A stretch of 64,000 bases of DNA from Nostoc piscinale CENA21 (GTDB taxonomy: Bacteria > Cyanobacteriota > Cyanobacteriia > Cyanobacteriales > Nostocaceae), in the NCBI RefSeq assembly GCF_001298445.1, contig NZ_CP012036.1, positions 5,175,689 through 5,239,688 on the forward strand, in the 5' to 3' direction. This document shows, piece after piece, positions 55,244 to 63,312 of the stretch (position 1 is its first letter; each line of letters starts with the position of its first letter). The translations under genes were made by a program, and so were the position numbers. The notes beneath the pieces were generated by a model that was not told the origin of the DNA, searched no databases, and was given only the letters and a program-made list of their open reading frames with translations.

Positions 55244-56266
55244 ATGAAGGAAGCAACTTTTTCTGTTTACCTCACGCGAGGTATTGTGCAGTTTGCTGCT
55301 GCGAAATACGGAGTTGATGCAAATAGCTTGTGTAAAGATGTGGGAATTGACCCGATTTTGCTGAAAATGCCAGACCAGCAAATTGCGGGAAGCTTACACA
55401 GTGCTTTATGGCGAGAGGTTATCAAGCGCACTGGTGATGAAAACTTTGCTTTACATCTGGGTAAAGCCTTTAATTTGGCAACTTTTGGGATTGTGGGTTA
55501 TGTACTAGTCAACTGTCAAACCTTTGGGGAAGCTTTAGAAAAGTTTTCTCGCTACACACGCCTATTCAGCCAGGGAGCATATATTCATTTTACGGTTGCT
55601 GATGGTTTAGTATTTTGTGACTGCGACATTGTACAAGAATTAAAAAATTACTTGTTAGAACAGCCGCAATATGCTGTTGAAAGTACGTTTAGCTCACTGT
55701 TAACCGCCACAAAATTTTTGACAGGAAAGCAACTTTACCCGCATACAGTTTGGTTTCAATATCCGCGTCCTGTTGATACTTCAGAATATGAACGCATATT
55801 TCAAACAGGCTTACACTTTTCTATGCCAACAAATCGCATTATCTTTGATGCTAATTGCTTGAATTGGGCAGTGTTATCAGCCAACTCAAACTTACTTTTG
55901 ATGTTTGAACAACATGCCCAAACAATGCTCGATGCGATGAATCAAGAAGATAATTACACTAGAAAAGTTGTACAAGAGATTTTACAACAACTCAAAGCTA
56001 ATCTCCCCACTATAGAAACTGTGGCGCGGAATTTAGCCATCAGTATTCGTCAGTTGCAGCGAGAATTACAAACTGAAGGTACATCTTATCAAGAACTTTT
56101 AGATAATACTCGCAAAGAATTAGCTCTACGACATTTAAAAAATCCCGCTACACCAATTCAGGATGTGGCATTTTTATTAGGTTTTTCGGAACCGAGTGCC
56201 TTTCACCGTGCTTTTAAAAAATGGACGGGGCAAACTCCGAGAAATTATCGCTTATCCTATTGTTGA
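55244..56266 (+). CDS. AraC family transcriptional regulator
   Basis: 340 residues. The first 210 form the arabinose-binding-like N-terminal domain of the OruR/ToxT-like subgroup (FALHLGKAFNLATFGIVGYV, ANLLLMFEQHA-like end). The C-terminal 100 residues are two helix-turn-helix motifs: ETVARNLAISIRQLQREL near 265 and PIQDVAFLLGFSEPSAFHRA near 305, ending FKKWTGQTPRNYR, the family signature. The divergent cupin gene is the likely target. The start ATG 55244 fits the family's length. Confidence 0.85.
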   Translation: MKEATFSVYLTRGIVQFAAAKYGVDANSLCKDVGIDPILLKMPDQQIAGSLHSALWREVIKRTGDENFALHLGKAFNLATFGIVGYVLVNCQTFGEALEKFSRYTRLFSQGAYIHFTVADGLVFCDCDIVQELKNYLLEQPQYAVESTFSSLLTATKFLTGKQLYPHTVWFQYPRPVDTSEYERIFQTGLHFSMPTNRIIFDANCLNWAVLSANSNLLLMFEQHAQTMLDAMNQEDNYTRKVVQEILQQLKANLPTIETVARNLAISIRQLQRELQTEGTSYQELLDNTRKELALRHLKNPATPIQDVAFLLGFSEPSAFHRAFKKWTGQTPRNYRLSYC

Positions 56267-56326
56267 CATCAAGTGCGATCGCCCAATCAATATACTACAA
56301 TTGTATTTTAAAACTACAAGTATTGT

Positions 56327-57094
56327 ATGAGTGACGATTTTTCATTACGGAGTTGTGACTTAGATAAACTCAACTCGATGACTAAATATCCCAGCATTCC
56401 GACTTATCACACACTGGGAGACAAAGGCGTATTGTTGGAAGAAACCGTCATTTTTGATGGTGAGGTAATTTTGACGGAAAAAGTCGATGGCACAAACTCG
56501 CGGATAATTTTGCTCCCTGATGGGAACTTTGTTTTAGGCAGTCGAGAAGAGCTTTTATTTGCCAAAGGTGACTTGATTGGTAATCCTGCACTGGGAATAG
56601 TCAACTCACTCAAAGATGTGGCTGATTCTTTACCGCCATCTCAGGATTATATCACTGTGGTTTATCTGGAATTGTACGGTGGTAAGATTACCTCTGCGAG
56701 TAAACAATATACCGCCGAACAAAGAGTTGGCTGGCGGCTATTTGATATCGCTGTTCTGACAGAGATTGAAACATTATTTGCCAAGTCTACCAAGCAACTT
56801 TCTGCGTGGCGAGACAATGGGGAGCAATTGTTTTTAGATGAAGCACAACTGAACCAAACAGCGAAAGATTACAGACTTGAACTCACGCCGCGACTAGCAA
56901 AAGTTCCAGTTTTACCAACTAGCATCAAAGAAACCCACGAATTTCTTTTAGAAATTCTACCAAAAACCAATGTAGCCTTAGATGCAGGTGCGAAGGGTAG
57001 AGCCGAGGGTATTGTAGCAAGAACTATTTCGCGGAGTGCGATCGCTAAATTGCGTTTTGAAGATTACGAACGTCATGCTAAACGCCGTAATTAA
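56327..57094 (+). CDS. Rnl2-like RNA ligase
   Basis: 255 residues of the ATP-dependent RNA ligase/mRNA-capping superfamily (T4 Rnl2-like). Motif I, with the lysine that takes AMP, is LTEKVDGTN near residue 49; motif III-like VVYLELYGGKI near 108; motif IV RAEGIVAR near 227; and motif V AKLRFEDYERH near 243. Motifs are in order and spaced normally. It may seal nicks in RNA as repair, since no tRNA or phage genes surround it. ATG 56378 (MTKYPSIPTYHTL) is an equally good start. Close relatives stand alone in many bacteria. Confidence 0.8.
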   Translation: MSDDFSLRSCDLDKLNSMTKYPSIPTYHTLGDKGVLLEETVIFDGEVILTEKVDGTNSRIILLPDGNFVLGSREELLFAKGDLIGNPALGIVNSLKDVADSLPPSQDYITVVYLELYGGKITSASKQYTAEQRVGWRLFDIAVLTEIETLFAKSTKQLSAWRDNGEQLFLDEAQLNQTAKDYRLELTPRLAKVPVLPTSIKETHEFLLEILPKTNVALDAGAKGRAEGIVARTISRSAIAKLRFEDYERHAKRRN

Positions 57095-57201
57095 GAAAAA
57101 CTTAGACAAGTCAAAAGTGACCCAGTAGATTTCTACTAGAAAAAGCTGAGTTTTTTATATTACAATCTCTGCTGGGATACACATAAAAATTTTAACCAAA
57201 A

Positions 57202-58344
57202 ATGACAATTATCAAATCATTGCGAAAACGCAATCTTTATCGTTTTGATCCTTTTGCATATTTATTACTAGAGAAATTTCAACTTTCTCCCTTGGTGTTT
57301 GGGCTATTAGGCATTTTGATTGGTAGTAGCATTTATTTAATTACTGCTTGGATCAGCAATACATTGTGGTTACCAAAGGGTCAAATAGGACTACTACAAG
57401 ATATATTTCCTTGGATATGGTTATTATTCATTAACCCAGTTGTTCTAGGCTATTATTTATGGAGTTTTCAGGCTATAGATGCTGTAATTTCTGAACTCGA
57501 AGAATCTGATGTTTTAGAAATTGACGAATCAGAAATTCAAGCAATTAATCAAATTTCGTTCAATGCTTATAAACCTAAATGGCGGTTTTTTTTAGCTCTT
57601 AGTAGTGGGATTATTTTTAGTTTTTTTGTTTTTGGTACACGCTTCAAATTACAAAATAGTTGGACAAGTTCACATCCTCTACCAATTTTAATTGTTAGTA
57701 TCTCTACCTTGTGCTTGGTTTATTTAGGTAGTATTTTAGTGATTAATCTGATTACGAATATCTGGATACTACACAGTATTCTCAAAAGAGCATTAGCCAA
57801 AAAACAATTTAACGTTAACCCTCTACATCCTGACCGTTGTGGTGGACTTCGTTCTCTGAGTGATTATGCAATTAAAACTGCATATTTAGCTGCCGTTTTA
57901 GGTCTGATGGTTGGTTTTATTGAGTACCAGTTTATCACGCGAGGCACTGGACAAAATTTATGGTTTGTTCACTTAGTTGTTCCATTAGATATTTTATTAT
58001 CTATTGTCTGTTTCTTCGGCCCTTTAGTAGCTGCTCACAGAGGTATGAAGAAAGCAAAAGAAGAACTTCTGCATGACATTGCCAGGCAGTTTCAAGCTGA
58101 TTATGGCCAGATTCATGCCAGTCTGACTGGTGATGCCGAAGCTCTAAAACAGGGTACGGAAAAAATTAAGAATCTACGAGCTTTTTACTCTTTAACTGAC
58201 AAATTTCCAGTTTGGCCTTTTGATGTTCAGACTTTTCGTCAATTCTTGCTAACTGTTTCTGCACCACTGCTGCCTCTTGTAATTGGTATCATTCAGAAAT
58301 TGATCCCAATACTGCTTAAGAAATGGGGCATTAATTTTAGTTAG
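57202..58344 (+). CDS. Multi-pass membrane protein, unknown
   Basis: 380 residues with about six hydrophobic segments: FGLLGILIGSSIYLITAW, WIWLLFINPVVLGYYLW, FFLALSSGIIFSFFVFG, ILIVSISTLCLVYLGSILVI, TAYLAAVLGLMVGFIEY, and LDILLSIVCFFGPLVAA, then a soluble helical part (KKAKEELLHDIARQFQADYG) and a last hydrophobic end. A HPDRCGGLRSL element sits between segments 4 and 5. I recognise no function. A T8 run lies within the frame near 57590 without disturbing it. Confidence 0.65.
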   Translation: MTIIKSLRKRNLYRFDPFAYLLLEKFQLSPLVFGLLGILIGSSIYLITAWISNTLWLPKGQIGLLQDIFPWIWLLFINPVVLGYYLWSFQAIDAVISELEESDVLEIDESEIQAINQISFNAYKPKWRFFLALSSGIIFSFFVFGTRFKLQNSWTSSHPLPILIVSISTLCLVYLGSILVINLITNIWILHSILKRALAKKQFNVNPLHPDRCGGLRSLSDYAIKTAYLAAVLGLMVGFIEYQFITRGTGQNLWFVHLVVPLDILLSIVCFFGPLVAAHRGMKKAKEELLHDIARQFQADYGQIHASLTGDAEALKQGTEKIKNLRAFYSLTDKFPVWPFDVQTFRQFLLTVSAPLLPLVIGIIQKLIPILLKKWGINFS

Positions 58345-58367
58345 AAGTTTATTTGTGGTACAGGGAA

Positions 58368-59216
58368 TCAAGGTTTTTCGGTGAGCAAGACTAGCTGATC
58401 TAATTGATACTGCATTTTACTCACTACTAATTCGTAGCATTCATCAACGTAATTGCGATCGCTTGCTGCTTCCCTACCATAACGTTCAAAGATAATTGGT
58501 GGACAAATTTGTGTATGAATAGATACTGGGAAGGGAATATTCGGCAGTGGGCCAATTGCTAACCCCCAAGGCCAACCCAAGTAAATAGGAAACACCACCG
58601 GATCAATATTCAATAACCAAGGCATTCCCCATTCATGAAATTGGTTGACAATTTTGTAGATATCCGCCAACACAATTAAGGTGTCATGCGCTCCCGTAGA
58701 AATCACTGGTACAATCGGTACATTTTCCCGCAGTGCCAGTTTAATAAATCCTTGTCTGCCAGCAAAATAAATTTTATTTCTTAAATAATGGGGTCGAAAT
58801 ACATCCTCTGCACCGCCGGGATAAACCAGCACACTTGCACCAGAACGCAAAGCTGAGTATGCCATTTTAGGATGAGCCATAATTGCTCCCATTTTGGCAG
58901 CTAGTTGCGCTAAAGGTGGTGCAACTTCCCAAACTCTGGGGTGCATTAAACCATATACTGGTTGTTCTACACCAAAACGTTGGAACCAGTCGTACATCAT
59001 CATCAGCATATCCGGGGCTGAGAGTCCGCCGTTATGAGAACCGACAAACAGGACTTTTTGCTGTGGTGAGATGTGATGCCACCCGCTTGTTTGCACGCGA
59101 AAATAGTAACGATAGAAAAAGCCCAATAAAGGCATCATCGATTTGATGAACTGTGGATCTCGCTCATCCAAAGACCAACCGAGTTTTTTTTCCAAGGTAT
59201 GTCGCTTTTGTAACAT
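58368..59216 (-). CDS. Lysophospholipid acyltransferase family protein
   Basis: 282 residues of the PlsC-like/DAGAT-type acyltransferases. The catalytic H-x4-D block reads VGSHNGGLSAPDML near residue 57, so HNGGLSAPD serves in place of NHxxxxD; the glycerol-binding VYPGGAEDVFRP near 133 and IVPVISTGAHDTL near 165 follow. Such enzymes acylate lipids at the membrane; the acceptor here is unknown. An 8-base A run on its coding strand near the start is in frame. Convergent with the membrane-protein gene. Confidence 0.78.
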   Translation of the reverse strand: MLQKRHTLEKKLGWSLDERDPQFIKSMMPLLGFFYRYYFRVQTSGWHHISPQQKVLFVGSHNGGLSAPDMLMMMYDWFQRFGVEQPVYGLMHPRVWEVAPPLAQLAAKMGAIMAHPKMAYSALRSGASVLVYPGGAEDVFRPHYLRNKIYFAGRQGFIKLALRENVPIVPVISTGAHDTLIVLADIYKIVNQFHEWGMPWLLNIDPVVFPIYLGWPWGLAIGPLPNIPFPVSIHTQICPPIIFERYGREAASDRNYVDECYELVVSKMQYQLDQLVLLTEKP

Positions 59217-59415
59217 TCAAAAATCTTAACAGTATTTGTAAAAGTCTGATCACGGCCTTTTATGCGGCTGTTTGGGGTTGTAAAACAAACATACCTAAAT
59301 ATGGGGTGATTTTAGCTCATCCATAGTGGCAGAAAATTTATTAGTCAAAGGAAAATATAGCAACTTCGACAGGGTGTGATACGCTATCTGCGATAGGAGT
59401 GTAGAGGTACAGAAC

Positions 59416-60504
59416 ATGACTAAGCTCAAGGTGGGATTGTTATTTGGCGGACGTTCTGGCGAACATGAAGTGTCGATTAGTTCAGCAAGAGCGATCGCTA
59501 AAGCCTTAAATGCAGAACAAAATGCTAATAAGTACGAAATCCTGCCTTTCTACATTCAAAAAGATGGACGTTGGTTAGCTGGGGACGCGCCACAACAAGT
59601 ATTAGGTTCTGGTAAGGCTTTACTAGAATCGGAAAATTCCCCAAACTCTCAAACCCAAACCCTAGAACGTTGGCAATTTCCTTCCCAAGTTGCAGAAGTG
59701 GATGTGTGGTTTCCCATTCTCCACGGCCCCAACGGGGAAGACGGTACAATTCAAGGTTTGCTGACATTGATGCAAGTCCCCTTTGTGGGTTCTGGGGTGC
59801 TAGGTTCAGCACTGGGGATGGATAAGATTGCGATGAAAATGGCATTTGAGCAAGCCGGCTTACCCCAAGTTAAATATAAAGCATTAACCAGAGCGCAAAT
59901 TTGGTCAAATCCTTGCGTTTTCCCTAAACTCTGCGATGAAATAGAAGCCACATTGGGCTATCCTTGCTTTGTCAAACCTGCTAACTTGGGTTCATCAGTA
60001 GGTATTGCCAAAGTGCGATCGCGCTCAGAATTAGAAACTGCACTAGACCAAGCTGCTAGTTATGACCGCCGCATCATTGTAGAAGCCGGAGTAGTCGCCA
60101 GAGAAGTAGAATGTGCTGTATTAGGTAACGACCAACCCCAAGCTTCAGTTATTGGCGAAATCACCTTTGATAGCGACTTTTATGACTACGAAACTAAATA
60201 CACCGAAGGTAGAGCCGACTTAGTCATTCCGGCATCACTTCCAGATGATATCAGCCGTAAAATTCAAGATATGGCATTACAAGCTTTTGCGGCGGTTGAT
60301 GCAGCAGGGTTATCCAGAGTAGATTTTTTCTATGTAGAAGCGACTGGGGAAATCTTAATCAACGAAATTAATACCTTACCGGGTTTTACTGCTACTAGTA
60401 TGTATCCTCAACTTTGGTCGCATAGCGGCGTAGCTTTTCCCGAATTGGTAGATAGATTAGTACAACTAGCTTTAGAAAGACATTCGCCTGCAAGTGCTGA
60501 GTGA
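59416..60504 (+). CDS. ddl: D-alanine--D-alanine ligase
   Basis: An ATP-grasp enzyme of peptidoglycan synthesis, joining two D-alanines in the cytosol. 362 residues, normal length. Landmarks: VGLLFGGRSGEHEVSISSA at the start, PILHGPNGEDGTIQGLL near 100 (active-site Glu and the small loop), LGYPCFVKPANLGSSVGIAKV near 180, and the metal-binding ILINEINTLPGFTATSMYP near 310. Start ATG 59416 gives the family N-terminus. The next gene on the strand is a small membrane protein 160 bases away. Confidence 0.93.
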   Translation: MTKLKVGLLFGGRSGEHEVSISSARAIAKALNAEQNANKYEILPFYIQKDGRWLAGDAPQQVLGSGKALLESENSPNSQTQTLERWQFPSQVAEVDVWFPILHGPNGEDGTIQGLLTLMQVPFVGSGVLGSALGMDKIAMKMAFEQAGLPQVKYKALTRAQIWSNPCVFPKLCDEIEATLGYPCFVKPANLGSSVGIAKVRSRSELETALDQAASYDRRIIVEAGVVAREVECAVLGNDQPQASVIGEITFDSDFYDYETKYTEGRADLVIPASLPDDISRKIQDMALQAFAAVDAAGLSRVDFFYVEATGEILINEINTLPGFTATSMYPQLWSHSGVAFPELVDRLVQLALERHSPASAE

Positions 60505-60664
60505 ATCAGTTCGTCATTAGTCATTTGTTCTTTTTTAAAGAAAAGATGAGATTTAGTGGCTAACGACGAAGACAAGAGCTAGTTTATGCCAAAATCTGGC
60601 TATGGATACTTGATAACTTACACCTTAAGTATAATCATGGGTCTGAACGGGTATACATCTCAAA

Positions 60665-61276
60665 GTGATCATGGAAAATCGTCAAAATTTCAACCATGAG
60701 CCAACCCAACTGATAGAACCCAATCTAGAATTACCTAAGACTAAATTGGGTTCCAACGGTCGCTCAAACATGCTGATGGCTTTACTCACACAGCATCCAC
60801 TGGTGTTGTTATGTGGAGTTTTTACAATGTTTGTGGGTACGGCTGCTGTGGCATTTTATAGCCTCAGTCATGTGGATCATACAAAACAAGCAGAATCAGA
60901 ACCCATCCCAGTGATTGTAGAAGAGCCAATTACGATGGAACATAGCAATCCTCTACCTTTGTGGATGGTAATGGCGATCGCGCTCAGTTGTGGTAGTGGT
61001 TGCTATCTAATTTTTCGCTTGTTTAACCCAAGCCAAGCACAGAAACTTCCTAAATCTACCTCTAGCCGTCCCAAGGCTTTAAAACCAATTTCGCAAACAT
61101 CCCGGAATTTACCAGTATTTGCACCTTTGCAACCACTCAAAGTCAAAAGCAAAACCTTGGTTGAAGTTCTACCATCAGCACAACAATACCGCCTCGGTAA
61201 AGGTAAAGAATCACTCGCAGACTTGATGGATATTCGCAAGGAAAATTCATTGTCAGCACTTTTACAAAAGTATTAA
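60665..61276 (+). CDS. Two-pass membrane protein, unknown
   Basis: 203 residues with an acidic/polar N-terminus, a membrane segment PLVLLCGVFTMFVGTAAVAF near 46-65, a second PLWMVMAIALSCGSGCYLIF near 99-118, and a basic, proline-rich C-terminal tail. ATG 60665 or 60671 could serve. Similar proteins lie next to ddl or cell-wall genes in cyanobacteria, but I know of no function. A hairpin follows at 61320-61350. Confidence 0.6.
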   Translation: MIMENRQNFNHEPTQLIEPNLELPKTKLGSNGRSNMLMALLTQHPLVLLCGVFTMFVGTAAVAFYSLSHVDHTKQAESEPIPVIVEEPITMEHSNPLPLWMVMAIALSCGSGCYLIFRLFNPSQAQKLPKSTSSRPKALKPISQTSRNLPVFAPLQPLKVKSKTLVEVLPSAQQYRLGKGKESLADLMDIRKENSLSALLQKY

Positions 61277-61319
61277 TGTTGCCGTAATACAAAAACTTTT
61301 GAAATACAACTTTTAAACC

Positions 61320-61350
61320 AAGAAGGGTACAGCATTGCTATACCCTTCTT
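61320..61350 (+). terminator. Hairpin after the membrane-protein gene
   Basis: AAGAAGGGTA (61320-61329) pairs fully with TACCCTTCTT (61341-61350) around an 11-base loop, 43 bases past the stop. No U-run follows directly, so termination is likely but not sure. Confidence 0.6.
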
Positions 61351-61398
61351 AGCTTGCTATCAAAGTTTCTTCGTTTCATACTTCAACTATTTTGTTAT

Positions 61399-61528
61399 AA
61401 GTAAGTCGATGGGAAAAAACCTAACTATGTTACGAAAGATTAACTAAGCTAAAAGCCTCTTTACTCCTGCCTTCTGCCTCCTGCCTCCTGCCTTATCCTG
61501 ACGATAAATATTCACGACGACCTACTTA
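61399..61528. repeat. Dispersed 130-base repeat, copy B
   Basis: Begins AAGTAAGTCGATGGGAAAAA and ends near CGACGACCTACTTA, with the CTGCCTTCTGCCTCCTGCCT heptamer run inside. It matches copy A at 27218-27348 in order and most bases. It lies upstream of the next gene, about 75 bases from its start. Confidence 0.7.
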
Positions 61529-61604
61529 GAGTATTGCTATGTTTTTTGATTGATTGCATGTACCAGTGGGAATCATAACAAAAATTCCCTACGGTAAAGA
61601 TAAA

Positions 61605-62081
61605 ATGGCTTACCAAAACATCACCGCCTCCCTTTCCCCAGAAGATATCCAAGAAATTAAAGCCGCCTTTGCAACCATTCAAGCAAAGTTGCCTTTTCTT
61701 GTAACCCTGAGTACCGAAGAACGACGTAGCTTATTTAAAATGGGCGATAAAAGACTATCTTTTGTCAACACTAGCCTAATTGCTGCCCAGTCAAACCGCG
61801 ATATTTTACCAGCCAGCTTTGATTTAGATGAATTTGTTAGGGATTATCAATTAGCTACCAACCTTACCGAACTGTTAATTGGACTGCGACAACTCACAGA
61901 ACAAGTAGATGATACCTTAATGGCAGTTGGTAGCGAAGCCATGAGCAGCAGTTTAACGGTTTATGATTACGTCAAGACTGCGGCTAAGAAAACTCCAGGG
62001 TTAAAAACCATTGCTGAACAGATGGGCGAAAAGTTTAAAGCTATTAAAAGTAAACCTGCTAAACCTGCATCTGATTCTTAA
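61605..62081 (+). CDS. Conserved hypothetical protein
   Basis: 158 residues from ATG 61605 (an in-frame ATG at 61554 is less likely). It is helical: SPEDIQEIKAAFATIQAKLP, then LSTEERRSLFKMGDKRLSFV and DLDEFVRDYQLATNLTELL, ending in a basic AKKTPGLKTIAEQMGEKFK tail. I have seen related proteins in cyanobacteria and Bacteroidetes without a known role. No signal peptide or membrane segment. Confidence 0.65.
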   Translation: MAYQNITASLSPEDIQEIKAAFATIQAKLPFLVTLSTEERRSLFKMGDKRLSFVNTSLIAAQSNRDILPASFDLDEFVRDYQLATNLTELLIGLRQLTEQVDDTLMAVGSEAMSSSLTVYDYVKTAAKKTPGLKTIAEQMGEKFKAIKSKPAKPASDS

Positions 62082-62122
62082 AGGATTTTTTAAAAGTCTT
62101 TAGAGATGTAGCCAAACATTTT

Positions 62123-62158
62123 AGATCCCCCCTTAAAAAGGGGGGCTAAGGGGGATCT
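62123..62158. repeat. GATCCCCC hairpin repeat, copy 1
   Basis: AGATCCCCCCTTAAAAAGGG and the following GGGCTAAGGGGGATCT form a double hairpin. Such units recur at 62649-62725 and 62816-62893 and are common in filamentous cyanobacteria. It follows the hypothetical gene and may end its transcript. Confidence 0.75.
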
Positions 62159-62283
62159 AAATGCTAGTAAACAACTTGATAAGTCTTGTGTGTACACCGT
62201 AGCTTTTAAGGGGAATCAAAATGATGACTTTAATTTCATTTCACACATTTTCAAGGAGTTGAAAGATATAAACTGTCTGAAAG

Positions 62284-62670
62284 ATGACGAACAACCTTAA
62301 CAGTAGCGATTTCCATTTACCTTACAATACAAAGCTTGTAGAAAGAGCAAAAGAACTTCGCAAAAACATGACTCCAGCAGAAAAAAAGCTGTGGTGTGAT
62401 TATTTAAGGGCTTTCCAATTTCGGGTTTTAAGGCAACGACCAATTCATCATTTTATAGTTGACTTCTACTGTCCTAATTTGCAAGTAGTAATTGAAATTG
62501 ATGGGGATAGCCATTTTACAGATGAAGGTCAAGACTATGACAGAGAAAGAACAAGAATTTTAGAAGGGTATTGTTTAAAAATTATTAGGTTTACAAATAG
62601 TCAAGTTTTAAATCACTTTGAGAGCGTGTGTGAGCAGATACAGGGTTTGATCCCCCCTAGCCCCCCTTAA
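62284..62670 (+). CDS. DUF559 (Vsr-like) endonuclease-fold protein
   Basis: 128 residues of the DUF559 family: RAKELRKNMTPAEKKLWCDYL near the start, FRVLRQRPIHHFIVDFYCPN with the Asp, VVIEIDGDSHFTDEGQDYDRER, and RFTNSQVL near the end, a fold related to very-short-patch repair nucleases. Role in the cell unknown. The last eight residues (GLIPPSPP) are coded by the GATCCCCCCTAGCCCCCCTT repeat, so a mobile hairpin has supplied the stop and tail. Confidence 0.8.
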   Translation: MTNNLNSSDFHLPYNTKLVERAKELRKNMTPAEKKLWCDYLRAFQFRVLRQRPIHHFIVDFYCPNLQVVIEIDGDSHFTDEGQDYDRERTRILEGYCLKIIRFTNSQVLNHFESVCEQIQGLIPPSPP

Positions 62671-62725
62671 AAAGGGGGGAATAAGATTCAAAGTCCCCCT
62701 TTTTAAGGGGGATTTAGGGGGATCG
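62649..62725. repeat. GATCCCCC hairpin repeat, copy 2
   Basis: GATCCCCCCTAGCCCCCCTT followed by AAAAAGGGGGGAATAAG, then a second arm AAGTCCCCCTTTTTAAGGGG and GGATTTAGGGGGATCG. It overlaps the 3' end of the DUF559 gene. Confidence 0.75.
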
Positions 62726-62815
62726 AATAACTTGTATATACACGGCGGCTGAAAAAGGGGGAATAGGATTCAAAGTCCCTTGTTTGAACAGCTAGGTACT
62801 GTTTTCAAACTCTCT

Positions 62816-62893
62816 GATCCCCCCAACCCCCCTTCAAAAGGGGGGCTAAGAGTTTCTCAAAGTCCCCCTTTTAAAGGGGGATTTAGGGGGATC
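62816..62893. repeat. GATCCCCC hairpin repeat, copy 3
   Basis: GATCCCCCCAACCCCCCTTC at the left and AAAGGGGGATTTAGGGGGAT at the right with the same order of arms as copy 2; the loop differs (CTAAGAGTTTCTC). Confidence 0.75.
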
Positions 62894-62970
62894 GAAATGT
62901 TTGGTTATCAACAAATGGGCTTTTAAAACAGCCTCTGAATTTGGAAAACGAGATGTAGATTGTAGTGAAT

Positions 62971-63201
62971 GAACTTCCGAGGTTAGTGGATGACCCTCTG
63001 AACATTAGCGATGAACCTTTGAGATTAGCAAATGAACCTCTGAACATTAGCGATGAACCTTTGAGATTAGCAAATGAACCTCAAAGCATTGGCGATGAAC
63101 CTCCGAGGTTAGCGAATGAACTTCTGAGCTTTGCCAATGAACCTCTGAACATTAGCAATGAACCTCTGAGCTTTGCCAATGAGCCTCAGAGCTTCTTTAA
63201 T
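62971..63201. repeat. Eleven 21-base tandem units
   Basis: Units such as GAACCTCTGAACATTAGCGA T and GAACCTTTGAGATTAGCAAA T follow with a 21-base period for eleven copies. Two units alternate in the first part, making 42-base higher order. The 88-codon frame across it (62965-63231) reads as N-E-P-L repeats and owes its length to the period being a multiple of three; I do not count it as a gene. Confidence 0.8.
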
Positions 63202-63312
63202 GAACTTTTAATCATCATGAGTAAGTATTAAAGTGTTTCAATCAGGAATTACATATTGCAAGGCTGATATTATACCGATAGCCGCGTGTAATCTGCTGCC
63301 TTGCCCCAAATT

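Noticed and set aside
62971..63201. CRISPR array
   Set aside because: Units are contiguous with no unique spacers between constant repeats, so it is a tandem array.
62965..63231. 88-codon frame with NEPL repeats
   Set aside because: It is created by a 21-base tandem array; the residues simply follow the repeat.
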